Source: a virus. From it: 24,611 nucleotides of DNA. The notes under the pieces are model-generated. The model was not told the DNA's origin. It saw nothing but the letters and a program-made list of their open reading frames with translations, and did not search any database. Where the stretch lies: positions 1 to 24,611 of IMG/VR virus record IMGVR_UViG_3300037264_000934; one strand, written 5' to 3'. A program made the position numbers and the translations under genes. Shown here one piece after another: positions 5,570 through 12,152 of the stretch. Numbering within the stretch: position 1 is the first letter of the stretch; every line of letters begins with the position of its first letter.

Positions 5570-6501
5570 TCGAGGGGGTCGATCCGTTGGGCATTGGCAG
5601 CGGCTTTCATCCCGTCGCCTTTCACACAGACGACGACATGCTGGTGGATCATTGTCGGCTTCCGTCCAGCGTTGAACGTGGCGGAGGCGCGTAGTCGGGC
5701 GGTCCCGACCGGATTCAATAACACGAGGTCGCCGTAGTAGTCGGCGCCTGCCCGTCCGAACGCTTCGACGGTCATGCCAACAAGATCGACCATCCGACCG
5801 GATTCTCGGTAGTTGCCTACGACGAACACGGCGAACCGGTCGTCAGCTAATCGAGAGACGGCTTTGTCTATTGCCGTCCGATAGGGGCCGATGAACCTGT
5901 CGGCTTTCATAGTGGACAAATCCCTCGGGTCGTCGCTGTACCGTTCCAACGTCCCGTAAGGCGGGCAGGACAGGATCAGATCGGCGGTTACGTCCGGTTG
6001 GTAGGTGGACGCGTCGCCGATATGCCACAGAGGAACGGGATTGTGGGGGGCCAACACCCGGTTCGCGGTTCGTTGGTTGGTGCCAACTTGGTCCGGTGAC
6101 AGGTCGACGCCGTGATACGTCCGGCCGAGGAGGGCGGACACGATGCCCCGAACAGGGCCACCCGCGAACGGGTCAAGGACAACGCCGGAAGCGGGTGACC
6201 ACCAGCGGAGGACCAGTTCGGTTAGGACCGGGTCGAACAGGGAGGTTCGACTATCACCAGTCGTGGCGATCATCTGCGACACTGGATCAGTCCCGCCGGA
6301 CTTGTTGAATGTCAGATCATCGGCCCGCCCCAACCCGTCGTCGTCTAGGTGTAGGGAGTCCCACAGACCGCGACGTTCCTGCCACCGGCCTGACTTGGTG
6401 TCCAACACCGAAAATGGAGGTATCCCGAATCGGTCGGCCAAGCCCCATTGTTCGATGTATTCGTCGGGTTCGAACAGGCCCGTTTCGAATAGGTCACTCA
6501 T
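5566..6501 (-). CDS. DNA methyltransferase (amino-methyltransferase type), 311 aa
   Basis: The N-terminus carries PPFSVLDTKSGRWQERRGLW (residues 28-47), typical of a phage-encoded DNA methylase family. Motif I is DPFAGG (110-115) and motif IV is SCPPY (178-182), followed by LERYSDDPRDLSTM. The C-terminal segment (FNAGRKPTMIHQHVVVCVKG) also matches the family. Exocyclic amino methylation of adenine or cytosine is expected, with cysteine before PPY instead of the usual Asp, Asn or Ser. The start overlaps the previous stop as ATGA. It is a distant paralog of the enzyme at 2176-3036. No cognate nuclease is nearby, so protection of phage DNA is the likely role. Confidence 0.85.
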   Translation of the reverse strand: MSDLFETGLFEPDEYIEQWGLADRFGIPPFSVLDTKSGRWQERRGLWDSLHLDDDGLGRADDLTFNKSGGTDPVSQMIATTGDSRTSLFDPVLTELVLRWWSPASGVVLDPFAGGPVRGIVSALLGRTYHGVDLSPDQVGTNQRTANRVLAPHNPVPLWHIGDASTYQPDVTADLILSCPPYGTLERYSDDPRDLSTMKADRFIGPYRTAIDKAVSRLADDRFAVFVVGNYRESGRMVDLVGMTVEAFGRAGADYYGDLVLLNPVGTARLRASATFNAGRKPTMIHQHVVVCVKGDGMKAAANAQRIDPLE

Positions 6502-6722
6502 ACCGGAAGCCTCATCTGATCTGTCACGGCGAGTTCGTACACTGTCTGCGGTGTCCGATGGTCATGCCACTGGTTCTTACAGGGTCTCGACGAGATCATC
6601 CACCCCTGCTGACGTAGCTCCAAGATCCGGGCGGCGTACCGGGGGATGAACTCTCTCAGCAGGTCGGTGCCGCACACCGGGCCCGCCTGCAACATTCCTA
6701 AAACCCTTTCGCGCTGGTTCAT
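6498..6722 (-). CDS. small winged-helix DNA-binding protein, 74 aa
   Basis: ATG 6722 overlaps the previous stop as ATGA; the longer in-frame version from 6908 would overlap the previous gene and carries its out-of-frame reading. The fold pattern is a compact winged helix: RERVLGMLQAG, CGTDLLREFI, then AARILELRQQGWMISS and a final strand TVYELAV. Similar 70-80 aa proteins are common in phage early regions and are thought to be transcriptional or replication accessory factors. It lies between a zinc protein and a methyltransferase. Confidence 0.65.
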   Translation of the reverse strand: MNQRERVLGMLQAGPVCGTDLLREFIPRYAARILELRQQGWMISSRPCKNQWHDHRTPQTVYELAVTDQMRLPV

Positions 6723-7021
6723 AATTGTCCTTTCCGCACCGGGGGAGTCATCTTCCCAGGAACCCCCCCGGCACGCTCGCGCTTCAGCTCCTCCCTTCTG
6801 TTGAGGAGGCAGCGTCTGCACCGACCCAAACGGCCGTCGCTGCTCCGGTGGTATCTGTAGAAGGATTCCACGGTTTTCGTTTGATAACAGGCTGAACATT
6901 TCTTCCATCCGAACGGCAATGATGGTTTCAGTGTTTCTTTCTCCCGGATTTTCACCATACGTTCCAGCGAAGCGACAAGATGTTTCGCTGCCAGGTTCAA
7001 GTCGGCGTCAGTGATATTCAT
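6719..7021 (-). CDS. zinc-binding protein with paired CxxC motifs, 100 aa
   Basis: The start overlaps the winged-helix gene stop as ATGA. After a helical N-terminus there is KKCSACYQTKTVESFYRYH and then GRLGRCRRCLLNRREE, the spacing of a zinc finger found in many phage proteins and in HNH-nuclease N-termini. No HNH core follows, so catalysis is not expected. The C-terminus is basic (ELKRERAGG). It probably binds nucleic acid. Co-location with the candidate origin gene may be meaningful but is not proof of a replication role. Confidence 0.6.
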   Translation of the reverse strand: MNITDADLNLAAKHLVASLERMVKIREKETLKPSLPFGWKKCSACYQTKTVESFYRYHRSSDGRLGRCRRCLLNRREELKRERAGGVPGKMTPPVRKGQL

Positions 7022-7509
7022 GGCACACCAAAAGCGGCGAGCCGGATTAGGTAGGTTCCCCAGGGTTCGCCTTCTTCTCTTGGAAGTGCGTTAAGCGCCT
7101 CTGGATCAATTGGTTCTGAAGATGAATCTGGATTGTCGGACACTGGTGACCCCACCTCCCGGACACTGGTGTCCACCCGGTGGGGTCGTGGGTGTCCACC
7201 CCCCCTGGACACTGGTGTCCGCCCCCTACCCCTGGAAATAGCGAACGGCAACGTGTAAAGGTTGGAGGTCTGATCTCCCGCATCAGTGAACCGACGGTTC
7301 ACTTCGAGAGCTCCCATCTCAAGGAGAATCTGCAAAGCTCGACGGACCGTCCGGTCAGACACGTCCAACGCCTCGCCGATAGTCGCCTGAGACGGCCAAC
7401 ACTGGCCGGACTTGTGGTCGGCTCGGAGCGCCAAGTAGAAGTAGACACGCAGGGCGGCGGGAGACGCTTCGATGAGGTAGTCGGGAATGATGGCGAACTG
7501 CGCCGCCAT
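7018..7509 (-). CDS. winged-helix protein, candidate replication initiator, 163 aa
   Basis: ATG 7509 is preceded by GGAGG with an 8-nt spacer, which decides the start over a TTG at 7524. The N-terminal 85 residues are a helix-turn-helix domain (FAIIPDYLIEASPAALRVY, WPSQATIGEALDVSDRTVRR, LQILLEMGALEVNRRF) as in phage and plasmid replication initiators. The C-terminal half is a low-complexity Arg/Gly/Pro/Ser linker with a short helical end (GTYLIRLAAFGV). The DNA encoding the linker holds four 23-bp repeats, as in the lambda O gene. No helicase loader or helicase follows, so host replication proteins would be recruited. A transcriptional regulator is the alternative. Confidence 0.65.
   Translation of the reverse strand: MAAQFAIIPDYLIEASPAALRVYFYLALRADHKSGQCWPSQATIGEALDVSDRTVRRALQILLEMGALEVNRRFTDAGDQTSNLYTLPFAISRGRGRTPVSRGGGHPRPHRVDTSVREVGSPVSDNPDSSSEPIDPEALNALPREEGEPWGTYLIRLAAFGVP
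7138..7229. repeat. four 23-bp iteron-like repeats (candidate replication origin)
   Basis: Units start at 7138, 7161, 7184 and 7207. Three share the palindromic core GGACACTGGTGTCC (7161-7174 and 7207-7220 exact; 7138-7151 with one change). The third unit keeps the right half GGTGTCC. The period of 23 is not a multiple of 3, so the repeats do not encode a repeated peptide and must be kept at DNA level. A less GC-rich tract (about 41% GC over 7101-7137) follows on the coding strand. This layout matches the lambda origin within gene O. Confidence 0.6.
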
Positions 7510-7547
7510 GCTGGTAACCTCCAAGTTGTAATATAGGCACCACTCAT

Positions 7548-7581
7548 AGTAATCCCCCGCTCCTCACACCGGGGGATTACT
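7548..7581. promoter_or_regulatory. 12-bp perfect hairpin between two genes
   Basis: AGTAATCCCCCG (7548-7559) pairs exactly with CGGGGGATTACT (7570-7581) around a 10-nt loop. The stop codon of the upstream gene lies inside the stem. There is no U-run after it on the minus strand, so a classical terminator is not supported there; on the plus strand only TTT follows. It may be a protein-binding site, attenuator or mRNA stability element ahead of the initiator-like gene. Confidence 0.55.
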
Positions 7582-7786
7582 TTCGTCCAATTTCCGCGAA
7601 CAAGCCTCTGAACCATCTCATATCTCTCTGACCTGTTTCGGTCCGCAACGCAGCCCGGACCCCCACCTCAGCCACGTAGGTTCGGACAGCCAGCCGGTGC
7701 AACAACACGATGATGTTGTCGACGGTTAACGCCTCGCCGGAGGTCAGGGGATGGGAGAGTGGGGCCTGACCCCCGGCAAGACTCAT
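7577..7786 (-). CDS. hypothetical protein, 69 aa
   Basis: ATG 7786 overlaps the previous stop as ATGA; the longer frame up to 7861 overlaps the upstream gene. The sequence has an N-terminal polar part and a helical C-terminal half (VDNIIVLLHRLAVRTYV and AEVGVRAALRTETG), with a basic end (FAEIGRK). I recognise no domain. Its stop lies within a strong hairpin. It may be an RNA or DNA binding accessory protein, but this is a guess. Confidence 0.5.
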   Translation of the reverse strand: MSLAGGQAPLSHPLTSGEALTVDNIIVLLHRLAVRTYVAEVGVRAALRTETGQRDMRWFRGLFAEIGRK

Positions 7787-8394
7787 TCGTCCCTCGTGGA
7801 CATGACCAGGACGAATCCGAGAACCGCCGACACCGCGCCAGCGAACACGAGGGTCGCCCACATCACAGTTGACAATCCCGTGAAGGGCAGGACAGGCGCC
7901 GTCGTAGTCGGATCAAGAGTGGAGGTCGAGCACACCGGGACCAACACGTCAACGAACTCCGGCTCAACGGTCCAACCGTCCTCAACTATTGGGATCAGCC
8001 GAAACACGGTCGGCGTCCCAACCTCCCCCCACTTGGTTCCAGGCTCAAGAAACGGGTTGCCCAAATCTCCTACCAGCTCGCCGGTGCCGGGCACCGTGTC
8101 CAAACTCCACACGTCCACCCGTGTGATGCCTTCACCCCACTCGACAGTGACTTGATCGCATGTTGCCGAGGCGGACCAAGAGGCGACCAATGAACCGGGC
8201 GTCGTTGTTGTCGATTCTGAGTTGGTCGTCGTGGTTGTACCAGCAGTCGTAGAGGTCGTGGATTCGGCAATAGTTGTCGTCGGTTGTTCCGTAGTAGAAA
8301 CGGTCTCCGTCGTTGTTGTCCATTCGTTCCCTCCATACGCTGGCAGGGCAAACCCCACCACCAGGATTATCCCTGCCGTAAGTATTCGTCTCAT
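7783..8394 (-). CDS. LPFTG-type cell-wall-anchored surface protein, 203 aa
   Basis: The layout is that of a sortase substrate. A signal peptide (MRRILTAGIILVVGFALPA) is followed by a Thr/Ser-rich linker (residues about 26-67), a globular part (68-157) with two cysteines (C79 and C155) and then LPFTG (169-173). A hydrophobic span (176-198) and a short tail ending RDE complete the sorting signal. The host sortase would attach it to peptidoglycan. A phage gene of this type suggests alteration of the infected or lysogenic cell surface, such as blocking superinfection. The start overlaps the annealing-protein stop as ATGA, so it is in the early operon. The globular part is not recognised. Confidence 0.75.
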   Translation of the reverse strand: MRRILTAGIILVVGFALPAYGGNEWTTTTETVSTTEQPTTTIAESTTSTTAGTTTTTNSESTTTTPGSLVASWSASATCDQVTVEWGEGITRVDVWSLDTVPGTGELVGDLGNPFLEPGTKWGEVGTPTVFRLIPIVEDGWTVEPEFVDVLVPVCSTSTLDPTTTAPVLPFTGLSTVMWATLVFAGAVSAVLGFVLVMSTRDE

Positions 8395-9044
8395 GCGTTC
8401 CCCTCTAGTGTCGGTTGTTCGATCGGACGTTCCGCATACTGGGCCTCCATGTTCTTGAAGATCCGTTTCGCCTCATCCATTGAAGTCAACGCCACGATGC
8501 CCAAGTATTCCATCGCCGACTGATACGCCATCTTCCTCTCCTTTACGCTCCACGCCTTGAAGATCTTGCCCTCCTCGGCCAGCCATCCGAACCCGACTTC
8601 CGCCTGAGTCGGCTCCCGCACGACCTCATCGAGAGTGTGGGTGTCAGCGTCAGCATCCTCCCCCGACCCGATTAACAGCACCTGGGTCAGCGCATATTTG
8701 AAAGCCATCTGCTCGGCTTTGGTGGTCGACTTGTCGCCGTAGTCAATGGCTTCGCCTCCCATTGACGTGACCACCAAACTGCCGTCCTTCGCGGCGAAGG
8801 TGTATTCCATCGTGACGGTGCAACGCCAGCCCCGAGCCCCCGACTTGGACACGACCTCGGCGTAATCTTTCTCCAAGAGGCGAGGGGTTACCGAGATGGA
8901 CAGGGACGAGAACACAGGCTTAGCCGCAGCAACAATGGAGTCGATGGACCGGAACATGAACCCCTGCTCCTTGTTCTTTTCGGTCTTGTTCAGCGCCCCG
9001 ATCTGGCCAGCAGCATCAGCGAGAGCCTTATAAATCTCGCTCAT
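8391..9044 (-). CDS. erf: ERF-family single-strand annealing protein, 217 aa
   Basis: Start ATG 9044 (MSEIYKAL) overlaps the previous stop as ATGA. The longer in-frame opening to 9425 is an artefact of the repeat region upstream. The ERF signature is present: NKTEKNKEQGFMFRSIDSI (residues 19-37), DGSLVVTSMGGEAIDYGDK and TKAEQMAFKYALTQVLLI, then SGEDADADTH. ERF proteins anneal complementary single strands in phage recombination and can circularise the genome. No associated exonuclease is visible, though the HNH gene is in the same operon. The C-terminal part is helical and variable, as is common in the family. Confidence 0.85.
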   Translation of the reverse strand: MSEIYKALADAAGQIGALNKTEKNKEQGFMFRSIDSIVAAAKPVFSSLSISVTPRLLEKDYAEVVSKSGARGWRCTVTMEYTFAAKDGSLVVTSMGGEAIDYGDKSTTKAEQMAFKYALTQVLLIGSGEDADADTHTLDEVVREPTQAEVGFGWLAEEGKIFKAWSVKERKMAYQSAMEYLGIVALTSMDEAKRIFKNMEAQYAERPIEQPTLEGNA

Positions 9045-9892
9045 CGGTCTCTCATCGCATAACCCAGCTCGCCGGGTCCGACAGGAATCACGAGTTCCAA
9101 TCCGGCCTGGTAGGCGTCGCGGATGCCCACCGTCAAGAGTTGCGGATCGTCCTTCGTCCATTCTTGGATTGCGGCGAATTCGACGGTGAGAGCAGCCCAA
9201 GCATCCCGAGCAGCCCGAGCATCCCAAGCAGCCCAAGCAGCCCAAGCATCCCGAGCATCCCAAGCAGCCCGAGCAGCCCGAGCATCCCGAGCAGCCCAAG
9301 CAGCCCGAGCATCCCGAGCAGCCCGAGCATCCCGAGCAGCCCGAGCAGCCCGAGCATCCCAAGCAGCCCGAGCATCCCAAGCAGCCCAAGCAGCCCAAGC
9401 ATCCTCGAACCTTCGGAGCTTCCAATCAAGACCTCGGGCAGCGAGAGCAGCCTTGAGTCCCCGCTCCACGTCCCGCACGTTGCGGCGCGAACGACCGAGC
9501 GCCTCCAACCAGGCCAATTGAGAGTCGACCATGTGGTCACAATGGGGGGCGAACGGCGCGGACATTGCGGTGACCGCCTCCCGCCAAACGTGATCATCGG
9601 CGACCCCGACAATGCGAAGGGATTCGGCGCGGCACTTGTCGCCCCGTTCCACCCAATCACCGACCGTTTCCACTTCCAGGAGTACTGAGGGGCGCCCGTC
9701 GGACCACATGCCGGCGATGCGGAGGGCGGTTACGGGTTGGAGACAAAAGTTCCAACCCGGAGCACATTCAGTGTTGGTCCGGTCGAGTTTGCGCTTCAGG
9801 AGGACCGCCCCCAAAGTCCCATCCCAAACCGGCTTCCCACCCCGCAATGGGGGCCGGTACTCGCTGGTCAACACTTTGAACCCGGTGGTCAT
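9041..9892 (-). CDS. phage protein with A-(W/R)-(A/D) tripeptide repeat, 283 aa
   Basis: The N-terminal 140 residues (TGFKVLTSEYRPPL, then CAPGWNFCLQP and LLEVETVGDWVERGDKC) resemble the phage DUF7666-like domain. Residues about 163-235 consist of a tripeptide repeat, Ala then Arg or Trp then Ala or Asp, predicted to form a long helix. A 45-residue C-terminal tail follows (EFAAIQEWTKDD). The start overlaps the previous stop as TGATG, and the stop overlaps the ERF start. The function of such repeat proteins is not known; DNA binding or oligomerisation is possible. The repeat DNA is described separately. Confidence 0.7.
   Translation of the reverse strand: MTTGFKVLTSEYRPPLRGGKPVWDGTLGAVLLKRKLDRTNTECAPGWNFCLQPVTALRIAGMWSDGRPSVLLEVETVGDWVERGDKCRAESLRIVGVADDHVWREAVTAMSAPFAPHCDHMVDSQLAWLEALGRSRRNVRDVERGLKAALAARGLDWKLRRFEDAWAAWAAWDARAAWDARAARAARDARAARDARAAWAARDARAARAAWDARDAWAAWAAWDARAARDAWAALTVEFAAIQEWTKDDPQLLTVGIRDAYQAGLELVIPVGPGELGYAMRDR
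9189..9404. repeat. 9-bp tandem repeat C(A/G)AGCA(G/T)CC, 24 units
   Basis: I count 23 consecutive units matching C(A/G)AGCA(G/T)CC from 9198 to 9404, preceded by one imperfect unit at 9189. Only two positions vary, one toggling Arg/Trp and the other Asp/Ala in the real frame. None of the six frames has a stop inside the array, which produces long spurious ORFs on both strands. Slippage by whole units would change length without shifting frame. Confidence 0.9.
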
Positions 9893-10359
9893 CAGCGGTT
9901 CAACATTTCTACGGGGACCGCCTGCATCCTCGGTTCCCCTACCCGTCGTTTCTCGAAGAACGTGTCCCTGACCGCGGGTGGCAACGATCCTTTCCGGGCG
10001 GTGTTCGGGTTGAACGCCTTACCAATCTCAGAAGGGTTCTCCTCCAGCCAAGTAATGAACCCGACCGGGTCGACACACTCCTCCACTTTCCTGACCCCTA
10101 ACCAGACGAGATACCCGGACGCTTCCACGTTCGAATGGGACTCCGAGAACCGGGCGGCGAGTTCGGTGGCGACGACGGCTTCCACGGCGCGGGCGGCGGT
10201 CACCCACTCCTGAGATGTGACCCAAAGTTCGGCTAGCTCCTGGGTTCCGATGTCGTCGGGTACAAGTTCGTTGTAAGTGAAGGCTTTGGTTTCCGACCGG
10301 AGGCGGGTCGCTTTGTCCAACAGGTCGGCGATGCGGGGGAGAGCATCGTGGGTGTTCAT
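9892..10359 (-). CDS. hypothetical protein, 155 aa
   Basis: The start overlaps the upstream stop as ATGA. The N-terminal 90 residues are helical (IADLLDKATRLRSET, ELAELWVTSQEWVTAARAV, AVVATELAARFSES). The C-terminal part reads KVEECVDPVGFITWLEENP, then NTARKGSLPPAVRDTFFEKR. I recognise no domain. It stands two genes upstream of the annealing protein, so an accessory role in recombination or replication is possible, but nothing specific is seen. Confidence 0.6.
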   Translation of the reverse strand: MNTHDALPRIADLLDKATRLRSETKAFTYNELVPDDIGTQELAELWVTSQEWVTAARAVEAVVATELAARFSESHSNVEASGYLVWLGVRKVEECVDPVGFITWLEENPSEIGKAFNPNTARKGSLPPAVRDTFFEKRRVGEPRMQAVPVEMLNR

Positions 10360-10568
10360 ATCTGCTCCTCGGACATGCGATCAATTTCCAAATCGGCGGC
10401 GAACGATTCCCACACGTCGGTAGGTTGAACATGGAACCGGTGCCTCGGGAAATGCTTGCGGCATACCAGGTCGTTTACCAGCGGGTCACGGAGGAACACG
10501 GTTTCACGGTCGTCGCCGCATACTGGACACGCCGCCCGTGACAGATGGTCGAGGCGGTCGCTAATCAT
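10356..10568 (-). CDS. small zinc-finger protein, 70 aa
   Basis: The ATG at 10568 overlaps the previous stop over 8 bases (ATGATTAG). The motif is CPVCGDDRETVFLRDP (residues 14-29), followed by VCRKHFPRHRFH, giving a C-x2-C ... C-x2-H ligand set for one zinc. The C-terminus is acidic and helical. Such modules bind nucleic acid or protein in many phage accessory factors. The function here is unknown. Confidence 0.6.
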   Translation of the reverse strand: MISDRLDHLSRAACPVCGDDRETVFLRDPLVNDLVCRKHFPRHRFHVQPTDVWESFAADLEIDRMSEEQI

Positions 10569-10692
10569 CGTCTTCCTCCAACATCCGCATCAGATAACCG
10601 ATGATCAGATCTTTCAGAGTGACGCCCTTCTGCGCGGCTCGAACTTTCAACGCCTGGTGGAGAGAGTCGGGGATCGGGTAGTTGATGTTCAT
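10561..10692 (-). CDS. ribbon-helix-helix DNA-binding protein, 43 aa
   Basis: A short gene with start overlapping the previous stop as ATGA and end overlapping the next start. The N-terminal strand MNINYPIPDSLHQALKV is followed by AAQKGVTLKDLIIGYL, the usual strand-helix-helix pattern of Arc/CopG proteins, where the dimer strand enters the DNA major groove. The tail is acidic (EEDDD). Proteins of this size act as autoregulated repressors or partition factors. Its operator is not identified. Confidence 0.7.
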   Translation of the reverse strand: MNINYPIPDSLHQALKVRAAQKGVTLKDLIIGYLMRMLEEDDD

Positions 10693-11120
10693 GCGTTCAA
10701 CCCTCGCTCATACCAGCCATACACGCAGCGAGTCTCATCGCGGGACGGGTCGTAGGTGTCGTGGATCACGCCGTCGATGACCGCAGTGATGTGACGGCTA
10801 AGGCGGGTGATGATCGGCCCTTCATTAGGGATCTCGCCGTCTCGGAGATGCACCTTGCAGCCAGACCCGATCTTCATCGTCGCATTCCAGATCCACCCGA
10901 GATCGAAAAGGTAGGGCTCATAGTCCTTGCGGAAGATGCCCTTACGCGCTGTGCGCTCGCCGGTTCGGATGTCGTGACGCTCAGCCAGATCGGAGTAGAT
11001 CTGTCGGTAAGGAAGGCCGGTAGCGATAGCGATAGCACGGGTCACGCAGTCTCCGGTGTCGCCTTTGAACCCTGCTCGACTTCTGCCCCCATCGTCGTAT
11101 GCCCATCTCATGTAAGTCAT
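10689..11120 (-). CDS. cysteine-protease-fold protein, 143 aa
   Basis: The pattern is GDCVTRAIAIATGLPY (C25 at the start of the first helix), later TRLSRHITAVIDGVIHDTYD with H110 and Asp residues in the strands, and then RCVYGWYERG. This is the arrangement of papain/C39-type peptidase folds found in phage proteins that begin with a DDGGR segment. Cys-His catalysis is thus plausible but untested, and the fold may be used non-enzymatically. It is the first gene of the leftward early block after the lysis cassette. The start at 11120 has a weak ribosome site; ATG 11111 is an alternative. Confidence 0.6.
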   Translation of the reverse strand: MTYMRWAYDDGGRSRAGFKGDTGDCVTRAIAIATGLPYRQIYSDLAERHDIRTGERTARKGIFRKDYEPYLFDLGWIWNATMKIGSGCKVHLRDGEIPNEGPIITRLSRHITAVIDGVIHDTYDPSRDETRCVYGWYERGLNA

Positions 11121-11247
11121 CTTAGCAGACTTCGCAACATATCCAAATCATGGACGCGGATCTGGAGGCATCGCTCGCACTCCCGCATTAACGAGAACCC
11201 CCGCGGACGGGGACTCCCTCATGTCGGGCCGTTCTTTACCGACAGGT
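11121..11247. other. 127-nt intergenic region with a small GC hairpin
   Basis: This is the longest gap in the window and separates the lysis cassette from the early block. CCCCG (11199-11203) can pair with CGGGG (11208-11212), extended by GAG/CTC across a small internal loop. No U-run follows. A promoter for the early block is expected here; only a weak TATGTT (TAnnnT) possibility near 11130-11140 was seen. A 24-aa ORF in this gap has no family support. Confidence 0.4.
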
Positions 11248-11523
11248 TCAAATAGGGGCGTTGTCTCCTGCGACCAGACGAGTAACCGTGGTGGTCATCG
11301 GGTCGGAGATCGGAGTCACCCGAGCTTCCATGTAGTAGGCGGTGAACACCGACCCCACCGAAGCGACCACGGTACCGATCAGGACCGTGAGAAGTCCCAG
11401 AGTCTCCGAGTTGAGTTCGGTGACACCGAGGGCGTTGAGGACGGGGAGCAGCGACATGGAGATGGTCTGCACCGAGGCAAGGACAGCCAGCGCCAAGCGT
11501 AAGGGCCGGGGGCGGGCCTCCAT
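11248..11523 (-). CDS. holin-like membrane protein, 91 aa
   Basis: The start overlaps the endolysin stop as TGATG. Two transmembrane segments are seen at about residues 8-30 (LALAVLASVQTISMSLLPVL) and 42-64 (LGLLTVLIGTVVASVGSVF), with a basic N-terminus and a short polar tail. This size and topology, next to an endolysin, fit a holin that makes the pore or triggers release of the endolysin. The rest of the cassette is a second membrane protein on the other side of the endolysin. Which of the two is the true holin is not decidable here. Confidence 0.7.
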   Translation of the reverse strand: MEARPRPLRLALAVLASVQTISMSLLPVLNALGVTELNSETLGLLTVLIGTVVASVGSVFTAYYMEARVTPISDPMTTTVTRLVAGDNAPI

Positions 11524-12152
11524 CAGATCACTCCGGCCCGGTCCAAGTGAACCATCAGCACTTCTTTGGTTATCACATCCTGAGGGTCGGAGTCCCTACT
11601 GTCGTCGGCCTCGTTGTTGAGCAGCCCGGCGGTCCACGCCTTCGTCCAAGAGTTCTTCGCCCAACTGGAAACCTTGTCCCACTGTGGCTCTCCATTCGGT
11701 CCGTCCATGCTTCCTCCGTTCAGATCCCACGAGGACCCGTTGTTGTCTGCCGATTCCAATGTTGACATGTGGAAATGGTTTGTGTGCGGGTTCGGCCCCA
11801 GATACTCGTACCAGGTCCACGCCGGATGAGCCCCCGAGCTGGATGCGAACTTGCGGCCGGCGTAGATCACATATTTCACCCGAGGGTCTTTGGAGAGGCG
11901 GATCGAGTCGGTCCAAACATTCCCCTGATCCACGGTGACGGTCACGTCCATCGCCCGGACAATCCCCGGCCCGGTGTAAGGCGTCGGCCGATGGTCAGAT
12001 TTGGGGTTTACCTGGTCGTGGGTTTTGGAGGCGACCGTCCCGTCATGGTTGGTAGGCCGACCGGCCACGGCAGTCACTTGGCCTCCGAGAGCGCGGATGG
12101 ATGGGGGACACGTCCAGCGGCGCCCCTCCCAATTGAGGCCTTGGTATCTCAT
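11523..12152 (-). CDS. endolysin, M15-type zinc peptidase, 209 aa
   Basis: The peptidase signature is SDHRP with H54, then GIVRAMDV with D69, and HTNHFHMS with H126 and H128. These are the zinc ligands and active site of D-alanyl-D-alanine or L-alanyl-D-glutamate peptidases (VanY/M15). The enzyme cleaves the peptide stems of peptidoglycan at lysis. About 70 C-terminal residues (ending LMVHLDRAGVI) have no recognised motif and may bind the cell wall. It has no signal peptide, so export would depend on a holin. It follows the upstream membrane protein with no gap. Confidence 0.85.
   Translation of the reverse strand: MRYQGLNWEGRRWTCPPSIRALGGQVTAVAGRPTNHDGTVASKTHDQVNPKSDHRPTPYTGPGIVRAMDVTVTVDQGNVWTDSIRLSKDPRVKYVIYAGRKFASSSGAHPAWTWYEYLGPNPHTNHFHMSTLESADNNGSSWDLNGGSMDGPNGEPQWDKVSSWAKNSWTKAWTAGLLNNEADDSRDSDPQDVITKEVLMVHLDRAGVI

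Noticed and set aside
9189-9404. CRISPR-like array
   Set aside because: The units are 9 bp, contiguous and without spacers, and they encode part of a protein.
8391-9425. 344-aa minus frame with a GC(L/S)GC repeat fused to the ERF protein
   Set aside because: The repeat leaves all frames open, so the reading upstream of 9044 is an out-of-frame copy of the tripeptide-repeat gene. The true ERF start is the ATGA overlap at 9044.
9140-9688. 182-aa plus-strand frame with PSSPSIPS repeats, collagen-like at first sight
   Set aside because: It is antisense to a well supported minus-strand gene and is explained by the same stop-free 9-bp array.
11199-11212. GC hairpin as a strong terminator
   Set aside because: The stem is only 5 bp and no U-run follows on either strand, so it is reported only as part of the intergenic entry.
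11148-11222. 24-aa ORF in the gap before the early block
   Set aside because: It has no coupling to neighbours, no ribosome site and no family resemblance.
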